A stretch of DNA of 64,000 nt from Saccharum officinarum (lineage: Eukaryota; Streptophyta; Magnoliopsida; Poales; Poaceae). The position numbers were made by a program, and so were the translations under genes. Shown here piece after piece: positions 10,901-22,233 of the stretch (position 1 is the first letter of the stretch; every line of letters begins with the position of its first letter). The DNA is taken from assembly GCA_020631735.1 (NCBI GenBank), contig CM036201.1:77462087-77526086 (forward strand), given 5' to 3'. A model generated the notes under the pieces. The model made no database searches. It was not told where the DNA came from and saw only the letters and a list, made by a program, of their open reading frames with translations.

Positions 10901-11627
10901 AAAGCATGTCCACGTTGAATTCGTAACTCCGGTCGACTATGTATATAGAAAGAGGAGCGATTAGTGGCATTGTTCCATCGTCAGGAAGCGAGTTGGTCTG
11001 AATGGTGTAGGAAGAGTAGCCTAGAACGATCCTCGCCTGACAGCAGCTAATACCTGTGCAGCTACCATTTCCTAAAAGACTTTTACGAGGAGTTATCGCC
11101 GGGCACATAGCCGTGCACGAACTAACCAAGTAGTTGTGCACACCCCCCCGGATGCTGACCTGGATGTTGCACCCTATCGCCTGGAACAAGCTTGTCGACT
11201 CCGACAGGAAGTAGGGGCCGCTCTGTGGGAGCCCGACCCCCCATGTCCTGTTGCCACTGACGCTACCATCTTCAGACTGCACGCCGGTGCTGTTGATGCG
11301 CACCGTGCTCTCTGCGGCAGAGATGTGCAGCACCTGCACGGTGCCGTCGCCGAGGAACAGCTTAGATTGGTTGCAGGTGAGGTTGAAGCCGGTGGCATGG
11401 TAGCAGCCGGTCTCGATGCCAAACGGGTAGGGGATGCTCATGTTGCCGCAGCTCCTGGTGCAGTAGTTACTTCTTCCCAGCCCACCAGTGGCTGCTGTCG
11501 CAGCTGGTACTTCGGCGCCGCCAAACGCCGGGACCATCAGCAACATGGCCACTACAGCAGCAGCAAGTGCTAATACGGATTTTCCACTAGCTACTACCTT
11601 CTTGTCCATGTGTGCCAGCGAGCACAA
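7995..11627 (-). pseudogene. Wall-associated receptor kinase (WAK-like) gene with a 4-bp frameshift insertion
   Basis: Four exons on the minus strand: 11627-10679, 10489-10361, 9477-9328 and 9194-7995. Exon 1 encodes a hydrophobic signal peptide (the better start is probably the second Met, codon beginning at 11609), a GUB_WAK_bind region (CTRSCGNMSIPYPFG, residues ~56-70), Cys-rich extracellular sequence and a first EGF-like module. Exons 2 and 3 each encode one calcium-binding EGF module starting DIDEC; both are a multiple of three long and flanked by phase-1 introns. Exon 4 encodes the membrane helix and a Ser/Thr kinase: GGGGHGVVFKG loop, VAIKK lysine, HRDIKSSN catalytic loop, DFG, then GTMGYLDP. 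Compared with the paralogous exon at 58307-59505, four extra bases at 9039-9042 shift the frame just after the membrane segment, so the kinase is cut off. WAKs link cell-wall pectin sensing to cytoplasmic signalling. The kinase frame itself is intact to its stop at 7995. Confidence 0.9.
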
Positions 11628-11706
11628 ATGGAGAAGTAAATGAACAAAGGGCTCTTTGTTTTGTTTGGCTATGGAAGCACTTTATACTCATGTCGTGTAC
11701 TCACAA

Positions 11707-11712
11707 TATATA
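11707..11712 (-). promoter_or_regulatory. Putative WAK TATA box
   Basis: On the minus strand the sequence reads gctatatatt about 80 bp before the first possible ATG of the WAK gene, a normal distance for a plant core promoter. No other evidence supports it. Confidence 0.4.
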
Positions 11713-12056
11713 GCGCATGAGACGGTGTTTACATTATATTATTCAGTGAAAGTTTCTCTCCTTGACGTCATGAAGTGTTTACTCGTTCAAGTAGCAGTAG
11801 CACAACAGAAGCCAGAAGGTGCTTCCAAGAATTGCTGCCGGCCATCGCTAGCGGTGGACACTGCAATGGACAACTGATGGAACGCCTCAACCGCTCAACG
11901 ACTTGGTCGCTTCTACTTGAGCATGCAAATTATATTAAAGCTCTCACGATGGTCCAACTCAATTTCAGTTCCAGCCACTTGCGTGCCCTCACTGAACTGC
12001 ATGCGTATACGAACGTCGTCCATGAACAACCACACAGCGTATATATAATTATATAC
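11713..12056. other. WAK upstream region not shared with the duplicate
   Basis: About 340 bp between the putative TATA box and the start of the segment duplicated at 48333. Short open frames occur but none has coding features. Another TATA-like stretch (gtatatataattatata) lies near 12040-12055. I see nothing else. Confidence 0.35.
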
Positions 12057-12212
12057 TAGTCGTCGATCAGCTCTCCATCAAGTCCGTCCACCACCGTTGA
12101 CCATGCCTCACTAGATCGTCGGCCTGCGCAATAGTATAGAATATCGTCCTGACGTAGCATGCATCCGAATCATGCATCTTAATTTCTACGCCGGCCGCGT
12201 GAGGACGATGAC
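12057..12212. repeat. Duplicated WAK upstream segment, copy A (left part)
   Basis: This block (ctagtcgtcgatcagctctc onward, through cctgcgcaatag and tacgccggccgcgtgagg) is repeated at 48333-48740 in the same orientation. In copy A the segment is interrupted at 12213 by a LINE and resumes at 29574. Copy A lacks the Stowaway MITE found in copy B, so it shows the empty site around 12146. Confidence 0.9.
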
Positions 12213-12403
12213 TTTTTTTAAGAAAGAAGGACAAAAACTTTGCCGTAATTTTTATTAGAAGATATAAAAAAAGAAAATTTACAATATTTACGTAGCCCGT
12301 CTCATGCCTGCAAGAAAAACAACAACTTTCCTACTGAACCACCAAACAACCACGGAACAGCGACCCAAGAAGCAAGGCGGGCGGGCGGGAACGGCCAGCA
12401 ACT

Positions 12404-13213
12404 TGTTGACGCCGAGGATCGCTCCAAGCCGACATACCAGCGAGGGCCTTGAATGCCCAAGAGGTATCACAAGACCTGCAACGCAGCAAGAGACAAAGTG
12501 TAACCGGCCTAACCGATCTAGAGACGATAGGGCTGATGTCAAGCTCATTTTCGACCAAAATGGCTCCCGAACCACTCCCGAAAGGATCCGTCAGAGAGAA
12601 GCACGTGGAGAATCTCCTAGGACTAACAAGGCCGCCTAGCATGCCGACAAAACTCATGGAGAGGCTTGCCGAACAGCAGGGTAGAGGGTTGAGAGGAGAA
12701 AATTAGGGTAAGATAGAAGTTTTGGTCGTTGTTTTGTCGATTGGATAGATGGAAACTCAATCGGCCGTGATCCTCTCATATATATATATATAGAGGGGGG
12801 TGGTCTTATCCCAGTAGGAAACGTCTTCAAGATGCGTTCTCTAAGTTTCCCACGTTGAAAATATACCAAAAACTGACTTTAGGAAATATCCTCCTCGGTT
12901 TCTAGGCAGAGTCGGCTTAGCCGACAGGGGGAGTCGGCTAAACCGACTTTTACAGGCTCAGGCATGCCCATGGGGCTTGCATAAGGGAGAGTCGGCTTAG
13001 CCGACTCAGGCAGTCGGCTAAGCCGACTGGAGGCTGGCAAAACTGGCTAAGCCGACTGTCAGAGTCAGCTAAGCCGACTCAGGGTGGCTCGCGGTCTTCT
13101 CCGCGCGTCTTGCTCGTTGTTTAGTCGCGCTATTTGACCTCCACCATGCCCAAGACATTTATAACTTGTTCATGATACTTAAAGCCTCTTTGGGACATTT
13201 TTGAGTGTCAACA
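12404..13213 (-). repeat. 3' LTR of the Tat-type gypsy element
   Basis: 810 bp, bounded by TGTTGAC and GTCAACA. A TATA-rich run at about 12775-12793 would be the promoter on the minus strand. The part at 12900-13085 holds several copies of the palindrome AGTCGGCTTAGCCGACT, more than the other LTR. Confidence 0.95.
12900..13085. repeat. Cluster of AGTCGGCTTAGCCGACT-type palindromes (LTR copy)
   Basis: Five or six intact or decayed copies of the 17-bp inverted repeat agtcggctTagccgact (or the version with A in the centre) lie here, separated by short unrelated spacers such as cagg and gaggctggcaaaa. The matching cluster in the other LTR (28850-28990) has lost a stretch. Similar clusters occur at 14740-14785, 20650-20840 and 26097-26225 in the same element. 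Confidence 0.92.
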
Positions 13214-14739
13214 TATGCCCTCCTGTTTTCAAGCGAATGATGCATGAACTTAAAAACACTTAATTGAGCCAAAACATAATAAAACTGAACAGCGACGATA
13301 CCCATCTCATCGGCTACTCAGCGACTAAGGATGATGTATACATCGGCCATTTTTGTTCTAAGGGCGATACATGTATCGGCCATTGCTTGGAGAGCACTTA
13401 GGCTTCTTGCCAAACACTTGAAACTTTTTCAAGTGCCTCCCATTGAATGCTCTATTGAGACGTTCACTTTGCAATGTCTCTAGCAAATAGGAATTACCGT
13501 ATATGACTTTGATCATTTTGTAAGGACCCTCCCAGTTAGGTGACCATTTGCCAAACTGATTACTCATCGATTCAATAGGTAGTATGGTTTTCCAAACTAA
13601 TTCTCTTACTTGGAAGGATTTGCTCTTGACTTTCTTGTTGTATGTCCTGGCAACTCGAGCTTTATCTTTCCTCTATCTCCTTAAGAGCCTTTAATCTTAC
13701 ATCAGTTACCTCATCGATGTTATCCATCGTCAAATCATGATACACAATGGCTGATAGATCATTCTGTTTAGCAAGCCTGTATGCATCCAAATTCACCTCG
13801 ACATGCAACACGGTCTCTTGACCATATACCAACTCAAAAGGAGTAACTTTTGTAGCACCATGCCTTGAAATGTGATGTGCCCATGGAGCTTCAGACAAAA
13901 CTTTATGCCACCTCCTTGGATTCTCCTCAATCTTTTTTTTGATGAGCTTGATCAAAGTCTTATTACTAGACTCAGCTTGGCCATTAGCTTAAGCATAGTA
14001 TGGAGATGAATTGAGCAACTTGATCTTATATAATTTAGCAAATTCCCTCACCTCTTTAGACACAAATGATGTCCCTTGATCTGTAGTTAATGTCTGAGGG
14101 ATGCCGAATCTATGTATGATATGCTTAGTAATGAACTCAATCACCTCCTTATGTGTCATATTCTTCAAAGGAACTGCCTCGGTCCACTTAGCGAAGTAAT
14201 CTGTAGCAACCAATACAAACCGTTGTCCTTTGGAAGATGGAGGATGAATTTGGCCAATAAAGTCTAGCCCCCAACCACAAAAAGGCCATGGCTTGATGAT
14301 AAGATGAAGCATAGCAGCGGGCACAAGCTGAACATTCTCAAACCTTTGGCACTCTTCACAACCTTTGTAGTATCGAAAACAATCGGCCATTATGGTAGGC
14401 CAATAGAAACCGGCTCTACGCAACAACCACTTCATCTTTGGGGCCGATTGATGCGTACCACAAATACCTTCATGGACTTCCCCCATAGCCACTCTTGCTT
14501 GATCAGATCCTAAGCACTTTAGTAGCAAATCTTCGGCGGTTCTTCAGTAAAGCTCATCATTATGCAACATATACTTAAAAGCACTCCACCGAACACTTTT
14601 GTCAACTTTAGCACTTGGATCACGTAGATATGCCAACAAGGGAGTCCTCCAATCACATAAATCGGTCCCAACATCACTGGAAGTTCCACTGGGCCGATTT
14701 GAAAGCTTCTTGGGTAGATTGGCCGGGTCGATCACAGGT

Positions 14740-14785
14740 GAGTCGGCTAAGCCGACTAGAGCAGTCGGCTTAGCCGACTCGTCTG
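14740..14785. repeat. Palindrome pair within the integrase-side linker
   Basis: Two copies of the AGTCGGCT/AGCCGACT palindrome lie between the second RNase H domain and the integrase finger. They remain open in the reading frame and encode short Ala-Lys-Pro-Thr and Gly-Leu-Ala-Asp motifs. Confidence 0.88.
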
Positions 14786-15500
14786 TACCTGCGCGGGAAA
14801 ATTCTAAATCTTCATGCATCGACTTTTCTTGAATGTGAAAGCTACGCCCACCGACGTCATAGCCAGATGCTTGTTGAGCTAACATGTTGGCCCTTTGATT
14901 TTCATGCCTCGGAACATGCCGAATTTAAAATTCGGCAAGAGAACCAATGATATCGAGGCAACTATCAAGACAAACTCTTAGTGATCCTTCTAAGCATTGA
15001 AATTCACCCGCAACCTGCTGTACCACCAGTAAGGAATCACCATAGGCCTCAACATGTTTTACTCCCATGGACCGTAACATAATCAACCCGAATAATAGAG
15101 CTTGATATTCGGTTTGATTATTAGTGCAATAAAAATTCAACCGGCTTGATATCTCAATTTCAGCACCACTAGGGGAAATAAGCACAATACCAACACCTTG
15201 ACCATCTTTGCAAACCGGTCCATCAAAATATAATTTTCAGGTAGTAAAAGTAAGGTAACTGATTTCATTATTCAATTCAATACCATGCTCAACAATAAAA
15301 TTAGCAAGGACTTGACCTTTTAAAGCTCTCAATGGCTCATAAGTCAAGTCATATTCAATTAGTGCGTATGCCCATTTGCCTATCCTTCCACGAAGAATTG
15401 GCCAATATAACATGTGTTTTATCACATCGGTCTGGCAAGCAACAACATATGTACTAGACAAAAGATAATGTCTCATCTTGGAACAAGCATAGTACAGTGA

Positions 15501-18453
15501 TGTAACACCCTAAAATTTTGAAAAGAAGAAAAGTAGGAGAAATATGATTTTTGTATAATTTTGTGAGCATGCAAATTTAGGATAATAATAATTTTTATAA
15601 ATTTAAAATTTAATCTAAGGGTAGGAACATGATTGAGCATTCATGCTACTGCATTTGAAATTTTGTATTGAGTGGTTTAAATCAAATTCAAAATGGATTT
15701 GAAAATCCTTTGAAAATTGGCTTTGAAAAATTAGAAAAGGAAAAAGAAAAGGAAAATCATTTTCTTTCGGTTTTCAGCCCAGCGTTCGTCTCGGCCTGCT
15801 AGCGGCGGCCTGCCTTCTCACCAGCGCGCGGCCTGGTTTCCTTTTCCTCCTCCCGCGCTCGCTCTTCTCTTGGGCCGAGCCCAGCGCCCCGCCGCAGCCC
15901 AGAACGCGCGCGCGCCTTTCCTTCTCCGATTCCAGCCGCTGACGTCACGGGCCCACGCGTCAGCCGCGTCCCCTTCCTCAAGCCACCGTCGGATTCCCCT
16001 TCCAAAAACTCCACCGACCGAATCCACATCTCAATCTCCCTCTTTCCTTTCTTGGAGCCGCCTCCAGGCTATAAAAACGGGATGCCGCACCCCTTCGCTT
16101 CACATTGACCTACGAATCGTAGCTTCTAACGTCCCGTGGTGGCTACGCCCGAAGTGCCGCCCTAGCCGCCCGCCTCTCCAAGCCACACGCCTTCTCCAGT
16201 TCATCATTGGCCTCGATTTTGCCCTAGGTGAGTTCGCATTGATGCGCTCTACCCGTCGATGTATATCTTTCGCAAGGTAATGCTCCGTAGCATGAGATGG
16301 GAAACTCCGGCCATGGTGCCGCCGCGGGGAAGGCCGTCGGGCCCGATTCCGGCCGGAGCGCCGCCGGCCTCCTCCCCCGATCCAATCTGGACCGTTCATT
16401 TTAAATCGGACGACCGTTATTTAAAGATACCGGTTCGGCCGACAAATTTGCTAAAGAGCCCCTGAAGTTTTTAAGTTCTTAACCCGCAGTCCAAAGCGCA
16501 TTCTCAGTTTACGTTTTCTTTTCCGTAAAGCGTATTTTGATCGCGTAACTTCCGAAAATACGTTTTCACTTATTTACAGAATTGCCATTATGTTAAATTG
16601 TGCGTAGAATCTCCGTTTTAACTCCGATTTGTTCCATTCAAATTGCGTTAGATTCATATTTGCGAGCTCTACATGATGATAGAACTGTACAGTAGGTTTG
16701 AGATAATTTATTTTTGAGTTTATATTAAAGTAATTATTTATCTATAGGAAATCTTAGAAAACTCATAACTTTTACGTTTTAAATCCAAATTTCATGATCT
16801 TTATGTCTATGTGATCGTAGTAACGTGTAGAAGAGTTTTACAAACTTGTTATACTGTTAGTGCTACTGTTGGTTAGGTTTTCTATCTTTAAGTTCCGATG
16901 TGAGATTTAATCTATTACTTTAATAAAGAAAATCTCGTTTAATACATAATTTATTTGTTTTAATTCCGAATTAGTCCGTTCAAATTTCAATAGATTTATA
17001 ACAATATGAACTATGTACTAGTATTAATGTTTTCTTTATCAAAATCTCTGGAATTTCATAGTTTAGATCTAATTTGATTAATAACTGTGCAACTAGATTT
17101 ATGAATAAAATATTATTGATTTCTCCTTTAAATGTAATTTAGCCTAAGTCACTTTTGAATATCTATAAAGAGTATTTTATCCTATATATATGATTTTATA
17201 TAGTTAAAACAAATGAGACCTATAATTTTTCCGTTTTATACAACAAAATCTTTCGGTAATCGTTTCTTTCACCGTAGCCCCGATTACAGTGTTTTTTCGC
17301 GCCTGTGTGTTCGTAGCAATGCGTAGAACATCTTTAAAACCTTTTTCACATATTGTTTCATATGTTTGGTGTACTGTTCTAATTATTATTTGTTTGCTTC
17401 GTGTATGATTGCTCGATGTGTGTGTGGTGATTTATTGATCAAGTCCAGTCGGTGAGATTTACGTGAAGATTCAAGAAGCTTTTAATTGAAGATTTGGATC
17501 AGAGAAGGATCTTGATTTAAGGCAAGTATAGCATGGGATCATCCTTGTTTCCTATTCACCTTTAATATACTTACAGTACAACTGTGAGGGCTATATGGCT
17601 CTGGCTTTAGCTCAGTATGAGGACCTTTTCTAGCTTGTTAGAGGTTACCCTTGTGGTGCAAATGGGGTAAAACAGACTGTGGATCCCTGCGTGGTGTATC
17701 ACACGGACTGACTTCTGAAACCTAGCGGCCCTAACTTGTTAGACGAACCTTTGAAAGGCTTCATAGTGATTCCTTGCCTGCTCACCTTGGAAGTGTTTTG
17801 GGAGTCGCGATCCCGGGCATATGGGTAATCATGACTCACAGTGAAAGTGTACAACCTCTGCAGAGTGTAAAACTGTTATAACAGCCGTGCTCACGGTCAC
17901 GAGTGGCCTTGGACTCTTACAGAATAAATGATGAACACTGATGATAATGATAACACTGATGATATTGATGTTCACTAATGATTATTGTTTCTTGCTATAC
18001 ATTATTCTCGTTTACATGATCATGAGGTTATTTGGGATTGTGGTAAACTTGTTGCTACTCAACTGCTAAAAAGATGACTCACTAAAAGCTATTGCAGTAA
18101 ACCCGTGTCAAACCTTTTGAGCCGCATGAACCCCATGATATATTTGCTGAGTTTGACATGGACTCACCCTTGCTATTTCCCCACATCTCAGGAAGGGTAC
18201 CAGACTGTTAGATTCTGGAATTGTTAGGCTTGTGATCAACCAGTTAGTTTGATCATAGAGTGAAGGTTGCACCCGGTGTTCGGAGTTGTCTTTCCGCTGT
18301 GTTGCTCTTTAAGGTATATTTTATACTATTGTGTTATGTATATTAAGCATTTGTCTCTTGATATTACACTTATCTGTGGCTATATGTGAGATTTGTCTTC
18401 TTTATTTCACATATGGTGTATGTCTGGTTTTGTCCTTAAAACCGGGTGTGACA
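15501..18453 (+). mobile_element. Solo LTR (2953 bp) of a gypsy-type element nested in the Tat RNase H
   Basis: It begins TGTAACACCC and ends GGGTGTGACA, with a 5-bp target duplication agtga at 15496-15500 and 18454-18458. There is no coding sequence, primer site or second LTR, so this is a solo LTR left by recombination between two LTRs. A core promoter reads tataaaaacggg at 16070 after GC-rich sequence, giving plus-strand orientation; the far part has the long AT-rich stretch typical of large grass gypsy LTRs of the RIRE3/Atlantys kind (assignment from memory of the family). Small GC-rich open frames near 15800-16400 are LTR sequence. Confidence 0.92.
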
Positions 18454-20649
18454 AGTGATAAGCACAATTTTTCTATATGGACATACCTTGTCTCAGGATC
18501 AAGAAGACGACGACCAAGATAAGCAATTACATATTCTTTACCTTCGTCTTCTTGAGTCAAAACAACCCCGATTATTTTCTCTTCGGCAGCAATATATAAT
18601 TTGAAAGGAACTCCTCTCCTTGGTGCACGAAGAACCGGTGGTGTTGATAGATATTCCTTTATCTTCTCAAATGCCTCTTGTTGTTCTGCCCCCTAACTGA
18701 ATTCATATTCATCCTTCAGTTTCAATATGGGGGTAAAAGGAATAATCTTTCCGGACAAGTTAGCAATGAATCTCCTCAAGTAGTTCACTTTTCCCAAGAA
18801 CTTTTGCAAGTCCTTCTTGCATGTAGGTGCCTGAACTCCCTTGATCTTTTCTATCCTCTTGGGATCAATCTCTATGCCTTTATCATGAATTATGAAGCCT
18901 AAGAACTTTCCAGCCGATACTCCAAAAGCACATTTGAGTGGGTTCATTTTCAATCCATAACGGCGCATCCTCTCAAAAGCAAGACGCAAATCGGCCAAAT
19001 GAGATTTATGGGCAGCCGATTTAATCACAATATCATCAATATAAACCTTCATAATCACCCCAATTAGATCATGGAAAATCAAATTCATAGCTCTTTGATA
19101 AGTAGCAACTGCATTCTTCAAATGTCATCACAACCCACTCAAGAACAACAAACCTAGGACGTATAAAGGCCGTCTTCGACATATCTTCTTCGGCCATGAA
19201 AATCTGATTATAACCGGCATTACCATCAAGAAAACTAATAACCCGGTGTCCTGAAGCATCATTGATAAGCATATCAACTATAGGCATAGGATATTCATCT
19301 TTCGGAGTGGCTCTATTCAGATCTCTAAAATCAATGCAAACTTTGATCTTCCTAGAATCTTTCTTCTCAACAGGCATAATATTAGAGACCCACTCCACGT
19401 ACCTTCATGGCTGAATGAACCCCACTTGCAAGAGCCGATTAATCTCTTCTTTAACCCGATCATAAATTATAGAATTAAATTGGCGGGGGTGTTGCTTATA
19501 TGGCTTGAATCCATCCTTGATGGGGAGCCGATACTCAACAAGCTCTCGGCTTAGCCCAGGCATCTCTGTATAATTCCATGCAAAACAATCAACATATTCC
19601 TTGAGAAGTGCGATTATCTTAAATTTGTAATCGGCTTTCAAGTTTTGATTTATAAACGTCAGCCGGGGCACAGAGCCATCCCCAATATCAACCTGCTCCA
19701 AAGGGTCGGCCGACGTAAATCCTTGGCCCAACTTATCGAGCTCATCAAAATCATCAATCGCTTCACAGGCATCGGTCTTATTAGCCTGATACTGATCAAC
19801 ACGATGTTTCAACCATTCAATGTTTGTATCCATTAATAAATAATTACATGATGATATTGAGCCGATTATCAATCGGCTTCAAAGATACAGGAATAAAATC
19901 ACCTTGCCCGGTAACACTAATAAATTCATAGCTAGAAAGATCTCTACTAAACAAGCAACCAATAGCATCATGCCCCCCAAGCATAGGAGCATCGGCTGTA
20001 GCTACTTCAGCCGCTGAATTTGAGTACACAATCTCCACGGCATCATCCACCCATTGAATAAGAAACTGGTGCATACTAGATGGTATGCAACAGTTAGCAT
20101 GGATCCAATCATGCTCAAGTATTAAATTGTAGCTACCTTGCACATCTACAACGAAGAATGCCGTGGCTAGGGTCTTGCTTCCAATAGTGAGTTCCATATT
20201 AGCAATCCCTCTAACTAGAATAGGAGCACCTCCTCCAACTCCAGTGATCATCATATTGGTCTTCACCAGCTCCTCATCAGTGCCACCAAGCTTCTTGTAA
20301 AGCACATATGGCATCACATTCACAATTGCCCCATTATCCACCAACATGTTATGGACCAAAGTACCATTGATATGGCCCTTCACATGCAAAGGCTTGAGAT
20401 GATTGACAGGCTGTTCTGGTTTCTTGAATGTGGCATCTTGTATCTGGAAGTTGAACACCGCTGTGGCTGAATCGTCCCCAATGACGTAATAATCGGCGGA
20501 CAAAACAACCACATTGACCTCCCCTCTTTTCGGAGTAGCTTCATAGTCAACCATCTCCTCATCAAGAACCTCATGCACCTCTATGCCAACCATAGCAGCA
20601 ACAGTGGAAGCAAAATCATCGGAGGACACCTCGAAGGCCATCGGGACAG

Positions 20650-20840
20650 TAGGAGTCGGCTCAGCCGACTCTGGAGTCGGCCAGGCCGATTCTGGGGCTC
20701 TGGAGTAGTATTAGCAGGGGAGTCGGCTTAGCCGACTCTGGCACATCCATGCCGGCAGGAACAGGGGCAGTCGGCTTAGCCGACTCTAGAGTCAGCTTAG
20801 CCGACTGGCTCAGCACAGGAGTCGGCTTAGCCGACTGGCC
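20650..20840. repeat. Palindrome cluster before the protease
   Basis: At least six full or near-full copies of AGTCGGCTTAGCCGACT or close variants (agtcggctcagccgact, agtcggccaggccgat) lie just upstream, on the coding strand, of the retropepsin domain. The spacing is irregular, so this is not a simple tandem repeat. Confidence 0.92.
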
Positions 20841-21039
20841 AGTAGCAGCAGCGTCATTGTGATCTTTTAGAGGGCTTTCAACGTGCTCGGGGTTTAGGAC
20901 TTCACCCCCATCTTAGCAAGCATCTCTCGCTTCTGTTGCTTATGCCGAGCGCGCTGCAACTTGCGTCGTTGGGTTTTATTCAACCCACGAGGACACCACA
21001 CGGGTTGGCGATACTTGGAATCTCCTTCGATGAGCTCTC

Positions 21040-22233
21040 TGATAAGGACACGCCTACGATGTCCCAATATTATCACAATCTTTCACGGTGCAAACACTCA
21101 GAACCCAATCTCTTTGAATTTATAGTGATAAACACTTCAAATGGCTCATGTGAGTAACAATATTCAGAGCTCAATACTGAGAAATCTTCCCGCAATAGTA
21201 ACCGATGTATATATGTATATATTAATTTAATCGGCTAGGAAAGCACAGGACGAGATCTTAAATTTATCAATGATAAATCGGCCAGGTAACAAATACTAGT
21301 AGCACAATTAAAATACGGTCAGATCACCAGGCCAACGGCGTCAACACGGACAAGTAGTACCAGTAATTCTCTCGGCAATCACAAAAGAAATTCGGATGAT
21401 AACAATAGCAGCCGGCAACAATTTCTTTAGTTTAACCAAATGCAAACAGTAGTAAAAGTGGTAAGATAGGTTCGGCTTACAACAGCAGCTGCAATCCAAG
21501 CCCTAGATATTTCTTCCATCCGCGGTCAAGACGAACCACGATCAGAAGAGAAGGAACTTCCAGAATTCCAAGCAACGCGCCCAAGCTGTAGCAGCTCGAT
21601 CATGCAACTCCACGTAAATTCACGAGGGATCCGGATCAACAACCTCTAGGGTTTCTCGAGCGATGGCTCAACGGGGAATAAACTCCACAAAATAATCCAA
21701 AAACTGAAATTACAAGGAGCGAACAACTCCCTAATATATGCACGCAGGCATAGGCTAATTAAACGGACTCGGCCACAAGGCCACCAACTTGGTTTGGCCC
21801 AGCATGTGCACGCTGCATCATGACCAAAACTAATTGAGCCCAGAAAATAGTAAACTAATGCGGCCACAATGCTAATCATGTTATTTGGAAACTACTTTAA
21901 TTAAGCAAATAAATCCATGACGTACTTAGATTGGACAGCCCAAAACCATGGCGCGCTCAGGTTGGACTGTCCTTCATCTCCTCCAGCGTAGAGCCTGTAT
22001 AGACATATCTCCTTGATGGCATATTATCTTTTCTCTCAAACAATGTTGCATCTCCAACATATATCTTTGATAACAATCCGGTAGCTGTAAATAAATCATC
22101 CTTCTTTCTATATTTGCCATCACATATAAAAGCACCAAATTGAATTGGACTTATGTAAGAGATACTAGTTGCCATATTAGAACCAATGACAGAATTTTCT
22201 GCATGAATATTTTGGATAGTCATGGGCTCATCA
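21040..22233 (-). repeat. 3' LTR of the nested non-autonomous gypsy element
   Basis: 1194 bp, TGATAAGG to gggctcATCA as read on the plus strand. It matches 24165-25358 nearly base for base, with scattered substitutions and no length change. Confidence 0.95.

Larger units (their letters stand above)
13358..21034 (-). pseudogene. gypsy (Tat) pol: protease, RT, RNase H, second RNase H, integrase; broken
   Basis: Reading on the minus strand. 20641-19844: retropepsin-like domain with VDNGAIVNVMP where the family usually has D-S/T-G or D-G-G, then LILEHDWIHA. 19872-19405: linker to RT. 19398-18693: reverse transcriptase with VCIDFRDLNRATPKDEYP, AGYNQI and the catalytic YIDDIV box, with a frameshift near 19130. 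18692-18459 continued at 15495-15237: RNase H, cut by the solo LTR. 15185-14925: second RNase H-like domain (NNQTEYQALLFGL, AYGDSLLVVQQV). 14528-13662: integrase with HHCC finger, GLDFIG and TTDQGTSF, with an in-frame stop at about 13989 just before the conserved Glu. 13567-13358: C-terminal tail WEGPYKMIKV. Multiple lesions mean no functional product. Confidence 0.9.

Noticed and set aside
12900..13085. CRISPR-like pattern of short palindromic repeats with spacers
   Set aside because: The window is plant nuclear DNA, repeat copies differ, spacers are not of constant length, and the same palindrome lies in coding linkers of the retrotransposon.
15799..16465. GC-rich open frames inside the solo LTR
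   Set aside because: They lie in LTR promoter/leader sequence and have no protein features.
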